In this document: positions 1 through 8,055 of the stretch, in pieces
How the letters are laid out: the number at the start of each line of letters is the position of its first letter
How positions within the stretch are numbered: position 1 is the first letter of the stretch
Source of the DNA: JAAZLS01 sp964585925
Lineage (GTDB): Bacteria > Bacillota > Dethiobacteria > DTU022
Reading direction: 5' to 3'
Length of the DNA: 62,140 nucleotides
Assembly (NCBI GenBank): GCA_964585925.1
Contig: CAZPFS010000009.1
Span: 1-62,140, forward strand
The notes under the pieces: generated by a model
What the model saw: the letters and a program-made list of their open reading frames with translations, nothing else
What the model was told of the DNA's origin: nothing
Databases searched by the model: none
Program-made: the position numbers and the translations under genes

Positions 1-3
1 CAG

Positions 4-41
4 AAAGATATGGCTTTCCGCCAGGGAAGGCCATATCTTTT
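4..41 (+). terminator. Rho-independent terminator of an off-window gene
   Basis: A hairpin pairs 5-19 with 25-39 over about 15 bp (one G-T pair) around a 5-nt loop and runs into a T tract. It ends a plus-strand transcript whose gene lies left of the window. Confidence 0.85.
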
Positions 42-266
42 TATATGGTCCGGGTTGAATCCAATGCGGGCCTATTCAATTATCGGCACTACCGATACTT
101 ATCATGATTATCCCCGCCAGACAAAATTGATCACTATCGAAACATCATTTGGTAACAGGCCTGGCGAAGAAGTCGATATTGTGGTAATACTTGGAATAGG
201 GAAACCGACCGATTCCCATTATTAATGCCGATCGTTTCCAGTCTAGTTTTAAAAGGGGGGAGGAAT

Positions 267-902
267 ATGATTCTAAACCGTTTGGGTAAAAACGTGGGGT
301 TGAATGTAGCCTTGATCATTTTGATCGCTGTCATGGGCTTTGGATGTGATTTGCCGCCGGGGGATCTCCATAACAACCGGCCGGGGGAAGAAAGCGAAGC
401 CGATAACAGCTCGGGGGAAACGACGGAGACCGATGTTCCGGTGGGTATATTCCCCAACGACCACTCGGACCCGAAATATTTTGAAGACCCGGCCATCAAG
501 TACCTGGAAATGGAAAAACACCATATATTATCCACGTACGGTAGTCCAGAGGATACCGGGTATTACGGTGGGGGTTATTACCTAAGCTATAAAGAGAAAG
601 CGGGGTTAATTTTCTTTTTCCCCGTTACGCACGACGAGGGCGGCTTTGCGTCCAGTGTGTGGATCACCCGCGGGGATATAATGGATATTCAGATAGGCAA
701 TACCTTTGAGGAAATAATATCTTTCTGGGGCGAACCGGAGGGAATCGATTATGATGAACTGGAAAGTCAGGAGTGGGGGCTCATGTATACTCTTCCCATC
801 ATGAAAAACGGCGTTCCCGATGGATTGATTTGGGTAGTTTTTTTTGCCGACAGCAAAGAGAGCCCCACAAATTATGTTTCGATCAAACGGGAACTGCGCT
901 GA
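267..902 (+). CDS. Putative lipoprotein with two tandem GxPE-type repeats
   Basis: A 211-residue protein, probably exported and lipid-anchored. The ATG at 267 is chosen because GGGGGGAGG lies just upstream. Residues 1-27 form a charged start and hydrophobic stretch ending in GFGC, a plausible but imperfect lipobox with Cys27. An acidic Asp/Glu/Ser-rich linker follows. The rest holds two similar segments, one with YGSPEDTGYYGGGYYLSY and one with FWGEPEGIDYD, each followed by a beta-rich stretch. The Gly-x-Pro-Glu pattern resembles DUF4309/YjgB-like and BLIP-like folds, but that is a guess and the function is unknown. It is a single gene after a terminator. tadA follows about 100 bp downstream. 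Confidence 0.75.
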   Translation: MILNRLGKNVGLNVALIILIAVMGFGCDLPPGDLHNNRPGEESEADNSSGETTETDVPVGIFPNDHSDPKYFEDPAIKYLEMEKHHILSTYGSPEDTGYYGGGYYLSYKEKAGLIFFFPVTHDEGGFASSVWITRGDIMDIQIGNTFEEIISFWGEPEGIDYDELESQEWGLMYTLPIMKNGVPDGLIWVVFFADSKESPTNYVSIKRELR

Positions 903-1004
903 TTAAAGTGCCGAGGGGCACCCGGCAGGGGTTTAATAGCGGTATGAGCGATAAATATAATTTTTATCAACGGTGTCCACCCGGTATTGGTTTATAATAA
1001 TCAT

Positions 1005-1484
1005 ATGGATACAGATCAAATGATTAATGATACCCGGTACATAGAGGCGGCCCTGGAACAGGCCTGGGAAGCATTCCTCTGCGGGGAGGTTCCCGTAGGG
1101 GCGGTGCTGGTAAAAGGGGACACCGTTCTTGCCGTTTCCAGGAACCGCTGCCAGGAGCTGAACGACCCCACCGCCCATGCGGAAATATTGGCCATCCGGG
1201 AAGCGGGGCGGCTGCTCGGCGGCTGGCGTCTCACCGGGACCACCCTCTATGTAACCCTGGAGCCCTGCCCCATGTGCGCCGGGGCGCTGGTGCAGGCCCG
1301 GGTGGGGCGTTTGGTTTACGGCACGGCCGATCCCAAGGGAGGGGCCGCCGGGACGCTGTATAACATTACCCATGATGAACGGCTAAACCACCGTCTGGAA
1401 GTTGTTTCCGGGGTGCTGGAGGATAGATGTGCGGAGCTACTGCGGGAATTTTTTCGCCTGCGCCGGGGCGACCACACCCTATAG
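1005..1484 (+). CDS. tadA: tRNA-specific adenosine deaminase
   Basis: Deaminates adenosine-34 of tRNA-Arg(ACG) to inosine in the cytoplasm. The protein has 159 residues from ATG 1005, the usual length. The zinc site of the cytidine/deoxycytidylate deaminase fold is complete: HAE (His58, proton-shuttle Glu60) and PCPMC (Cys88, Cys91). The start is uncertain: neither ATG 1005 nor ATG 1020 has a clear Shine-Dalgarno sequence, and a TTG at 987 keeps the frame open. A TATAAT lies at 993-998 without a good -35. The position upstream of the SRP RNA gene and dnaX matches B. subtilis yaaJ. Confidence 0.93.
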   Translation: MDTDQMINDTRYIEAALEQAWEAFLCGEVPVGAVLVKGDTVLAVSRNRCQELNDPTAHAEILAIREAGRLLGGWRLTGTTLYVTLEPCPMCAGALVQARVGRLVYGTADPKGGAAGTLYNITHDERLNHRLEVVSGVLEDRCAELLREFFRLRRGDHTL

Positions 1485-1538
1485 ACGAGGCAGATTGGCA
1501 ATTTTTCGCTAAACAATCCGCTCCAAGGAGGCAATAAT

Positions 1539-1727
1539 ATGGGCTGTCTGCTGTGGACTATACTGTTTGTGTTGTGCTGGCCGGCGGTGCTGCTGTTCCT
1601 GATTTTATATCCAGTGATATGGTTATTATTGCTGCCTTTTCGGTTACTGGGTTTTACGGTAGGAATCATTCTAAATTTTGTCCGGTCTATTGTTGCCTTT
1701 CCATTGCGTATTGTAAAAATGATCTGA
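1539..1727 (+). CDS. Small hydrophobic membrane protein
   Basis: A 62-residue protein starting at ATG 1539 behind AAGGAGG with good spacing. Nearly the whole chain is hydrophobic: a first segment at about residues 3-30, a second at about 33-52, and a basic end (PLRIVKMI). This suggests two membrane helices or one helix plus an amphipathic tail. No family is recognised. The ribosome binding site and the composition argue that it is real. It stands alone between tadA and the YyaL-like gene. Confidence 0.6.
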   Translation: MGCLLWTILFVLCWPAVLLFLILYPVIWLLLLPFRLLGFTVGIILNFVRSIVAFPLRIVKMI

Positions 1728-1829
1728 TCCCCCCGAAAATCCGAATTTTTCAGCCGACTGATATTTTCTTTAAAGAAGCTTCCTTTTGCGCATACTAAGG
1801 CTAAAATCACAAATGGAAAGGATCCGTAC

Positions 1830-3947
1830 ATGCCCGATACGGCGGCTGTAAAAACCAACAGGTTGATTAATGAAAAATCACCGTACCTGCTGCAACACGC
1901 CCACAACCCGGTGGACTGGTACCCCTGGGGAGAAGAGGCCTTGGGGAGGGCCGCCGGGGAAGACAGGCCTGTTTTTTTATCGATCGGCTATTCCACCTGC
2001 CACTGGTGTCATGTGATGGCCCGGGAGTGTTTCGAAGATGAACAGGTGGCGGAGTTGCTGAATCGTCACTATATATCCATCAAAGTGGATCGGGAGGAGC
2101 GTCCCGATCTAGACCGGATATATATGGCGGCCTGCCAGGCCATGATCGGCTCGGGAGGATGGCCTTTGACCATCATCATGACTCCGGACCAGAAGCCATT
2201 TTTTGCCGGAACATATTTTCCCAAAGAGAAGAGATGGGGGCAGTCGGGGCTCCTGGAGATTTTAGGGCAGATGGCCGATGCCTGGAAAAATGAGCGGGAA
2301 AACATCAATAGCATCGGTTCCAAAGTGATCTACTACCTGCAAAATTCCGGGGAAACCGGGGAAGGCACACTGAATGACGAGATCCTGAAAGAAACTTACC
2401 TTGAATTAAAGAAAAGTTTTGATCAGGAGTACGGCGGTTTTGGGCTTAGCACAAAATTTCCCCTGCCCCACCATCTATTGTTTTTGCTGAGGTACTGGAA
2501 ATTTACGGGGGAAAAACGGGCTCTGGAGATGGTTACCCAAACCCTGTTCGCAATGGCCGGCAGCGCCCTTTATGATCAGCTGGGGTTCGGGTTTCATCGC
2601 TACGCCACCGACCGCAAGTGGTCCCTTCCCCATTTTGAAAAAACTCTCTATGATAATGCCCTGCTGGCGTACCTGTACGGGGAGGCTTTTCAGGCAACCG
2701 GCGAAAAATATTTCCACCGGATTGCCCGGGAGATATTTATATATATAAACCGGGAAATGACCTCCCCGGAAAAAGGATTTTATTCCGCCGAAGACGCGGA
2801 TTCGGAGGGACTGGAAGGGGAGTTTTACCTGTGGACACCCAAGCAGGTGATGAATGTCCTGGGGCAAAAAGAGGGAGAGATTTTCAACCGCGCCTTCGGG
2901 ATTAGTACCCGGGGGAATCTAAGGGGGAAAAGCATACCCAACCCGGCTGAGGGGCCGGAAGAGACGGAAATGGCCGGGTGTATTTCTGGTTGGAACGGGG
3001 AACTGTTAAACCGGTGTCGAGAAAAACTGTTCGCGGAAAGGGAAAAGCGGGTCCACCCCGGCAAGGATGACAAGATTCTTACCTCCTGGAACGGCCTGAT
3101 GATTGCCGCCCTGGCCAAAGGTTCACGTGTGTTAAGGGATAAAAACCTGGCAAAAACGGCTGTAGGTGCCGCCAAATTTGTATTGTCCACACTGCAATCC
3201 CCCCGGGGAAGACTGCTGGCCAGCTACCGGGGAGGCCATGCTGATCATTTGGCTTATGTAGATGATTATGCATTTTTAAGCTGGGGGTTGCTGGAACTGT
3301 ATGAAACCGGTTTTGAGTCCTGGTGTTTACGTCAGGCCATTGCTCTTTCCCGCCAGATGCTCTCCTTGTTTTGGGATGACCGGGCCGGAGGGCTTTTTTT
3401 TAGCGGTTCAGACGGCGAGGAATTGATAGTGCGCAGCAAGGAGATATATGATGGATCCACACCATCGGGCAACGCGGTGGCGGCCTATAATTTGCTCCGG
3501 CTGGCCAGGTTGACCGGGGATAAGCAGTTTGAGGAAAAGGGGCGAAAGATTTTTTCGGCCTTTGCGGGGGAAGTGAACCGGAACCCTTCGGCCCATGTAT
3601 TTTTGATGCTGGCCGAACTTTTTGCGGTCTCCCCCCCGGTGGAGATCATTATCCTAGGTGATCCGGGTGCCGGCAACACCAGAGAGATGATAGACGTTTT
3701 AAACAGCGTTTATCTGCCGCACAAAACAGTGATATTATATCCGGGTGCAGATTCGGGCAGAGATCTCACCGCACTGGTGCCATTTATTGAGGATCTGCCG
3801 ATCGGGAAAACCAGGGAAACCACCGCCTACCTTTGCCGTAATTTTACCTGTCAGAGGCCGATTAAAGATGTAAACATTTTGAGGGATAGCCTGAAGGACC
3901 TCGAAAACATAGATAGAATTGGAGATGGGTCGGGCGCCGCGAAATAA
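1830..3947 (+). CDS. YyaL-like protein: thioredoxin-fold DUF255 plus six-hairpin domain
   Basis: A 705-residue cytoplasmic protein of the YyaL/SPATA20 family. Residues 1 to about 165 are the DUF255 thioredoxin-like domain, with the active-site-like motif CHWCHVM (Cys57, Cys60) and VDREERPDLD. The rest is an (alpha/alpha)6-type domain like the N-acylglucosamine 2-epimerase/glycosidase toroid, with HFEKTLYDNALL and TSWNGLMIAALAKG. The length is typical and no signal peptide is seen, so it is not a DsbD-type exported protein. The biochemical role of the family is unsettled; a redox-linked or sugar-related activity has been supposed. The gene is monocistronic, with tRNA-Ser(CGA) following on its own promoter. 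Confidence 0.93.
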   Translation: MPDTAAVKTNRLINEKSPYLLQHAHNPVDWYPWGEEALGRAAGEDRPVFLSIGYSTCHWCHVMARECFEDEQVAELLNRHYISIKVDREERPDLDRIYMAACQAMIGSGGWPLTIIMTPDQKPFFAGTYFPKEKRWGQSGLLEILGQMADAWKNERENINSIGSKVIYYLQNSGETGEGTLNDEILKETYLELKKSFDQEYGGFGLSTKFPLPHHLLFLLRYWKFTGEKRALEMVTQTLFAMAGSALYDQLGFGFHRYATDRKWSLPHFEKTLYDNALLAYLYGEAFQATGEKYFHRIAREIFIYINREMTSPEKGFYSAEDADSEGLEGEFYLWTPKQVMNVLGQKEGEIFNRAFGISTRGNLRGKSIPNPAEGPEETEMAGCISGWNGELLNRCREKLFAEREKRVHPGKDDKILTSWNGLMIAALAKGSRVLRDKNLAKTAVGAAKFVLSTLQSPRGRLLASYRGGHADHLAYVDDYAFLSWGLLELYETGFESWCLRQAIALSRQMLSLFWDDRAGGLFFSGSDGEELIVRSKEIYDGSTPSGNAVAAYNLLRLARLTGDKQFEEKGRKIFSAFAGEVNRNPSAHVFLMLAELFAVSPPVEIIILGDPGAGNTREMIDVLNSVYLPHKTVILYPGADSGRDLTALVPFIEDLPIGKTRETTAYLCRNFTCQRPIKDVNILRDSLKDLENIDRIGDGSGAAK

Positions 3948-3998
3948 ATAGCTGTACACAATGGAAAAGGGGGCATTTGATCCCCGGAGGCGACAGGC

Positions 3999-4028
3999 TT
4001 TACAAACCGGGACCCCAGGCTTTATAAT
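3999..4028 (+). promoter_or_regulatory. Sigma-A promoter of tRNA-Ser(CGA)
   Basis: TTTACA at 3999-4004 and TATAAT at 4023-4028 are separated by 18 bp. Transcription would start about 5 nt before the tRNA. Confidence 0.75.
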
Positions 4029-4039
4029 TGTTTTTAAGC

Positions 4040-4134
4040 GGAGGGGTGGCCGAGTCCGGTTGAAGGCGCTCGACTCGAAATCGAGTAGGGGGTGATGAGC
4101 CTCCTCGTGGGTTCGAATCCCACCCTCTCCGCCA
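4040..4134 (+). tRNA. tRNA-Ser, anticodon CGA
   Basis: A class II tRNA. The 7-bp acceptor stem pairs 4040-4046 with 4124-4130 (one G-T pair). The T arm is GTGGG / TTCGAAT / CCCAC at 4107-4123. The anticodon stem CTCGA/TCGAG encloses the loop CTCGAAA, giving anticodon CGA, which reads UCG. The long variable arm is typical of serine tRNA. The discriminator is G4131 and CCA is encoded (4132-4134). A T-rich run directly downstream may end the transcript. Confidence 0.96.
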
Positions 4135-4479
4135 GTTTTTTAACTTTTGCCCTTGCCCATGTTTGCCATAAAACGGTTACGGTGTTTTGGTGTTGTAGGC
4201 ATTGAAATATGCCGCATGTTTTTTTCATATGTTTGAAAATGACCCGTTTATTTATGAGTTTAACTGCAGTCAAATCACGGAGCAAAGGTGATTTCTTTTT
4301 TTATTTCGCTCGCCCCCACAGTGGAGCAGTAATGTTGCTTGAACATCGCCTAGTTTTGGGGTTAGATTTTCAACCACAACCATCCCTCCCATCTTAAACT
4401 GTGTATATAGTTCTACAATTAAGACCGGTACCTTCCCAAAAACATAATGGTGTGCCCTGCCCGGGCGTGCCGCCACCCC
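4135..4479 (+). other. Gene-poor stretch between the two tRNA-Ser genes
   Basis: Open frames exist on both strands, but none has convincing codon use or a recognisable product. The best is a 68-codon minus-strand frame, 4476 to 4270, with a GTG start and a weak purine-rich site upstream. Its third positions are much less GC-rich than those of neighbouring genes, and I do not call it. AT content rises here relative to the flanks, as is common beside tRNA genes. Confidence 0.4.
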
Positions 4480-4508
4480 TTGAATTACCCCTTGTTTGCA
4501 TGTATAAT
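4480..4508 (+). promoter_or_regulatory. Sigma-A promoter of tRNA-Ser(GGA) and probably the SRP RNA
   Basis: TTGAAT at 4480-4485 and TATAAT at 4503-4508 with the ideal 17-bp spacer. The tRNA begins about 70 nt after the expected start site. No separate promoter is visible in the 11 nt between this tRNA and the SRP RNA. Confidence 0.8.
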
Positions 4509-4585
4509 ATTCATGCGGTATCGGGTCGGCATACAGGTTTTGCCGTTGCTCAAGAGTTCAGATAATCGAATTAATCAATGGGCAT

Positions 4586-4681
4586 GGAGAGATGGCTGAG
4601 TTGGTCGAAGGCGCTCGCCTGGAAAGCGAGTAGATGGGGCAAAACCCTGTCTCGAGGGTTCGAATCCCTCTCTCTCCGCCA
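4586..4681 (+). tRNA. tRNA-Ser, anticodon GGA
   Basis: The acceptor stem GGAGAGA/TCTCTCC pairs 4586-4592 with 4671-4677 perfectly. The T arm is GAGGG / TTCGAAT / CCCTC at 4654-4670. The anticodon stem CTCGC/GCGAG encloses CTGGAAA, giving anticodon GGA for UCC and UCU codons. A long variable arm is present, the discriminator is G4678 and CCA is encoded at 4679-4681. The gene lies 11 nt before the SRP RNA. Confidence 0.97.
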
Positions 4682-4692
4682 TTTTTATTTTT

Positions 4693-4963
4693 GGCCGTGC
4701 TAGATGGGGAGGTAGCGGTGCCCTGAACCCGCAATCCGCTACAGCGGGATTGAATCCCTGCCCCCGGCTTTTCTGTTTCCAGGGCTGCGCCGGGCAAACA
4801 GGTTAGGAAGGCCAGGTCCTGTGCGGCGCAAGCTCATGAACCCCGTCAGGTCCGGAAGGAAGCAGCGGTAAATGAATCCTTGCGGGTGCCACGGGGGCAC
4901 CGGGTTGGAGCTTGTTTCCCGGTTTACGCCTGGGGGTGGATGGTCAAAGGCAGGTGCACGGCC
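4693..4963 (+). ncRNA. ffs: Signal recognition particle RNA, long type with Alu domain
   Basis: The RNA scaffold of the signal recognition particle. The S-domain core GTCAGGTCCGGAAGGAAGCA lies near 4845-4865. The 5' part (GGGGAGGTAGCGGTGCCCTG) matches the Alu domain of the Bacillus scRNA. The ends close by a perfect 8-bp helix, GGCCGTGC at 4693-4700 with GCACGGCC at 4956-4963, giving 271 nt, the length known for B. subtilis. It lies before dnaX as in B. subtilis and is probably co-transcribed with the upstream tRNA. Confidence 0.96.
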
Positions 4964-5024
4964 AAAAAATATTTTGTATACAATGAATAGACATTGCCAA
5001 TTTAATCTCTAGGGTGATTACAAT

Positions 5025-6716
5025 ATGTCTTACCGGAGCCTTTACCGGCGGCAGCGGCCCGAAAAATTCAGTCAGATGGTGGGCCAGGAGCATGTTTCCC
5101 GAACCCTGACCCAGGCCCTGACCCAGGGGAGGGTGGCTCATGCCTACCTTTTTTGCGGACCCCGGGGAACGGGAAAAACCACCGCGGCCAAAATTCTGGC
5201 CAGAGCGCTGAATTGTGATTGTTATCCCACCCCGGAACCCTGCGGAAAGTGCCGGCCCTGTCAAAACATCCTGGCCGGGGTTTCCCTGGATGTGCTGGAG
5301 ATGGATGCTGCTTCCAACCGGGGGATAGATGAGATCAGGGAACTCCGGGAGCGCACCCGCTATGCTTCCGGCGAGGGACGGTTCAAGGTCTATATTATCG
5401 ATGAAGCCCATATGCTCACCACCGAGGCTTTCAACGCCTTTTTAAAAACCCTGGAGGAACCTCCCCCGGGGGTAGTTTTTGTACTGGCCACCACGGACCC
5501 CTCCCGTCTGCCCCGGACCATCATCTCCCGTTGCCAGCGGTTTAATTTTCACCTGTTGAATGTGGATCAGGTTTGCCGGCGCCTGGAGGAGGTAGCTGCC
5601 GGGGAGGGCTGGGAAGCCGAACCGGAGGCACTGTATATTATCGCTCACCTGGCGGAGGGTTCCTTGCGCGATGCATTGGGTCTTCTGGAACAGGCCCAAC
5701 CCTACCAAGGGGAGATTATTACTGCCGACCGGGTGCGCCAAATAACCGGTGCCCCCAGAAAAGAGACCATGGCCGCGCTGATGGAATCCCTGGCCAAAAA
5801 CAATCTGGCCGGCGGGCTGACCGTATTGCAGGAGATAGTATCCGAAGGCGGGGACCTGCTGCTGTTATTAAAAGATCTAACTTATTGTTTTAGCCGGCTA
5901 TTATTGCCCCCGGGGGCCGGGTCTGCTTTGAGCGGCAGTGACTATGGTTTTAGCCGGGTGGTGGATGACTTGAGGGATAAATTCTCCCCGGAGGGAGCCA
6001 TGGAAGCGGTGGAGCTGCTGCATCAGGCAAACACAGAACTGCGCCAGGGATACGCTCCCCAGTTTACTCTGGAGGTGGTGTTGATCAGGTTGTTGCGGAT
6101 GCTCCATCACCCGTTCCCGGAGAAAGAATTTTCGGGGAATGAGGCCGCGGTTACGCTTCAGGATTTGCACCCGATAGCGGATTTAAATTCGGTTGAACAA
6201 GGATCGGCCTCCAAGCCGGACACAGCTTTGCCGGACCAACCGGCTGTTCCGGCGAAAGAGGGGCATGCCCCGAGGGCGGCTAAAACCACAATAGCCCGGC
6301 AGGAGAAACAACTCCCCGGGGAAGGGCGATTGCCAATACTCAAACAAAAATGGCCGCAATTGCTGGCCGAGATAAACAAGAAACAGAAAAGCACCGGAGC
6401 CCTGCTGTCACAGGGGGCTCCCGCCGGCTGCCGCGGGAACTGTATTCTTATATCATTTAAAGCCGGGCAAGCGGTGTTTGGCGAACGGATCATGGAGTCC
6501 ACTCATAGAAAAATTATCGAGGAGGCAATGTCCCGGTTGCTCTCCATTCCGGTGCGGATCGACATTGCCGATAACCCGGAAAAGGAAACAACAGGCGACG
6601 GGGAAACAGCATTCAATCTTGGCCAACCCGGGCCTGACCGGACGGTGGATCTGGTAGAAGAGGCCGCCCGGATATTCAACGGGAAAATAATTGAAATCGA
6701 TAAAAAGGAGGGGTAA
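5025..6716 (+). CDS. dnaX: DNA polymerase III subunits gamma/tau
   Basis: The clamp-loader ATPase of the replicative polymerase. The protein has 563 residues from ATG 5025, behind AGGGTGA. The Walker A motif GPRGTGKT is at 45-52, the zinc module at Cys64, Cys73, Cys76 and Cys79, the Walker B motif at IIDEAHML, and the SRC sensor at ISRCQRF. Residues after about 370 form the tau-like extension. ybaB follows after 5 nt and then recR, the usual dnaX-ybaB-recR unit. No obvious A-rich slippery site for making a separate gamma form was noticed. Confidence 0.97.
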   Translation: MSYRSLYRRQRPEKFSQMVGQEHVSRTLTQALTQGRVAHAYLFCGPRGTGKTTAAKILARALNCDCYPTPEPCGKCRPCQNILAGVSLDVLEMDAASNRGIDEIRELRERTRYASGEGRFKVYIIDEAHMLTTEAFNAFLKTLEEPPPGVVFVLATTDPSRLPRTIISRCQRFNFHLLNVDQVCRRLEEVAAGEGWEAEPEALYIIAHLAEGSLRDALGLLEQAQPYQGEIITADRVRQITGAPRKETMAALMESLAKNNLAGGLTVLQEIVSEGGDLLLLLKDLTYCFSRLLLPPGAGSALSGSDYGFSRVVDDLRDKFSPEGAMEAVELLHQANTELRQGYAPQFTLEVVLIRLLRMLHHPFPEKEFSGNEAAVTLQDLHPIADLNSVEQGSASKPDTALPDQPAVPAKEGHAPRAAKTTIARQEKQLPGEGRLPILKQKWPQLLAEINKKQKSTGALLSQGAPAGCRGNCILISFKAGQAVFGERIMESTHRKIIEEAMSRLLSIPVRIDIADNPEKETTGDGETAFNLGQPGPDRTVDLVEEAARIFNGKIIEIDKKEG

Positions 6717-6721
6717 CGGGC

Positions 6722-7045
6722 ATGCCAAACGGTGGGGGAATGAATAAATTGATGAAACAACTGCAAAAGGCCCAGGCGGGAATGGCCCAGCTCCAGGAAG
6801 AGCTGTCGCAAAAAACGGCAGAGGTTTCCAGCGGTGGCGGTGTGGTCCGGGTGGTGGTTAACGGCAAAAAAGAACTGCTGTCACTAGATATCGATCCGGA
6901 GATGTTAACAGAAGACAATCGCGAAATGCTGCAGGATTCCATCCTGGCGGCTGTAAATGAAGCTTTCAGGCAGATTGACGAAATGGTAAACACCGAAATC
7001 GGCAAGCTGACCGGCGGAATGAATTTGCCTTCGCTGGGATTGTAA
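6722..7045 (+). CDS. YbaB/EbfC family nucleoid-associated protein
   Basis: A small DNA-binding protein of 107 residues. ATG 6722 follows AAGGAGGGG at the end of dnaX. The N-terminal helical region (MNKLMKQLQKAQAGMAQLQ) and the core with GGGVVRVVVNGKKELLSLDI are typical of the YbaB fold, which dimerises as a tweezer-like clamp. The gene lies between dnaX and recR, as in most bacteria. Confidence 0.96.
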   Translation: MPNGGGMNKLMKQLQKAQAGMAQLQEELSQKTAEVSSGGGVVRVVVNGKKELLSLDIDPEMLTEDNREMLQDSILAAVNEAFRQIDEMVNTEIGKLTGGMNLPSLGL

Positions 7046-7066
7046 TAATGTAAGGAGAGATGAGAA

Positions 7067-7669
7067 ATGGCTCCGATGACTCCTCAGCCACTTCAAAATT
7101 TGATCGAAGAACTATGCCATTTTCCGGGGGTTGGGCCAAAAACTGCCCAGCGTATGGCTTTTTTTGTTTTGTCCCGTCCTCGTCAGGAAGCGATCAACCT
7201 GGCCCGGGCTTTGGTAGAGGCTAAGGACAAGCTGAAATACTGTGCAATCTGCGGATGCCTTACCGAAGCTGATCCCTGTGTCTATTGTACGGATACACGC
7301 CGGGATCAGCAGACCATCTGTGTGGTTCAGGAGGCACGTGATGTGTTTGCTATGGACAGGACCGGGCAGTACCGAGGCCAGTATCAGGTCCTGCACGGTG
7401 CGCTTTCTCCCCTGGACGGGATAGGGCCGGAAGAGTTGCGGATACCGGATTTGATCAAACGCATTACAGAAAAGCAGGTCAGGGAGCTGATCATTGCCAC
7501 CAATCCCAACGTAGAGGGTGAAGCCACCGCGGCCTATATCGCCCGATTGTGCAAACCGCTGGGGGTCAAGGTAACCCGCATTGCTTTTGGTCTGCCGGTG
7601 GGCGGGGATCTCGAGTATGCCGACGATCTTACCCTGGGGCGCTCTCTGGAAGGCCGGCAGGAAATGTAG
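7067..7669 (+). CDS. recR: Recombination mediator protein RecR
   Basis: Works with RecF and RecO to load RecA at gaps. The protein has 200 residues: a helix-hairpin-helix (FPGVGPKTAQRMAF), a C4 zinc finger (CAICGCLTEADPCVYC), a Toprim domain (ICVVQEARDVFAMD) and the C-terminal Walker-B-like segment. ATG 7067 follows TAAGGAGAG; an ATG at 7076 is also possible. It is the last gene of the dnaX-ybaB-recR unit. Confidence 0.97.
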   Translation: MAPMTPQPLQNLIEELCHFPGVGPKTAQRMAFFVLSRPRQEAINLARALVEAKDKLKYCAICGCLTEADPCVYCTDTRRDQQTICVVQEARDVFAMDRTGQYRGQYQVLHGALSPLDGIGPEELRIPDLIKRITEKQVRELIIATNPNVEGEATAAYIARLCKPLGVKVTRIAFGLPVGGDLEYADDLTLGRSLEGRQEM

Positions 7670-7959
7670 CCTCTGACGGTGCGGCACAGTGTATTTTTAG
7701 CAAGGCGTTCCATGCATGTTGCACCGTGAATCGGTAACAGCCCCCGCTACCGGTTCAAGACATAACCTCTTCCTTTCTGTTGGTATTTGTATTTTTCCCG
7801 GCAGGGATCATCTCCCCGCAGGCAATTGTCTCCGGGGATTGTGTTGAAACACCCAAGGGTTGACACGCCTAGTGTCATTGTATTTTTCTGTTCGGACAAT
7901 AATCAAGGCCTTTTGCTGTCTCCTGGACAGGCGTATTTTTTGATCGCCGCGGCAGGATC
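7670..7959 (+). other. Gene-free stretch with several dyads between recR and yaaL
   Basis: No credible coding sequence was found. The stretch holds several inverted repeats: ACGGTGC (7676-7682) with GCACCGT (7721-7727); CGGTA (7732-7736) with TACCG (7748-7752); and TGACAC-N5-GTGTCA at 7861-7877, a perfect dyad. It ends in the terminator at 7960-7985. It may be a long recR 3' untranslated region or contain a small RNA; see the finding. Confidence 0.4.
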
Positions 7960-7985
7960 AAAGTCCCATTTTGGGGCTTTTTTTG
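7960..7985 (+). terminator. Rho-independent terminator before yaaL-bofA
   Basis: AAAGTCCC (7960-7967) pairs with GGGGCTTT (7973-7980) around a 5-nt loop, including one G-T pair, and runs into seven T residues. It lies 290 nt after the recR stop. Confidence 0.8.
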
Positions 7986-8011
7986 TATAAAGATTGCTTT
8001 TGGGGGCACTA

Positions 8012-8038
8012 ATATCTTTTAACATTCAGGCATACTAA
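8012..8038 (+). promoter_or_regulatory. Candidate sigma-E promoter of yaaL-bofA
   Basis: ATATCT at 8012-8017 and CATACTAA at 8031-8038 are 13 bp apart. They resemble the mother-cell sigma-E elements ATATTT and CATACAnT. The placement between the terminator and yaaL, and bofA's mother-cell function, support the call. Confidence 0.4.
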
Positions 8039-8055
8039 TAGTCAAAGGGGGACCT

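Noticed and set aside
10..225. 71-codon plus-strand frame beginning inside the first terminator
   Set aside because: It starts within a terminator hairpin, lacks a ribosome binding site and resembles no family.
4209..4397. 62-codon plus-strand frame between the tRNA-Ser genes
   Set aside because: No ribosome binding site, low-complexity Phe-rich stretch, overlaps the other doubtful frame.
4270..4476. 68-codon minus-strand frame between the tRNA-Ser genes
   Set aside because: The GTG start has only a weak purine-rich site, third-position GC is well below that of neighbours, and the product is not recognised.
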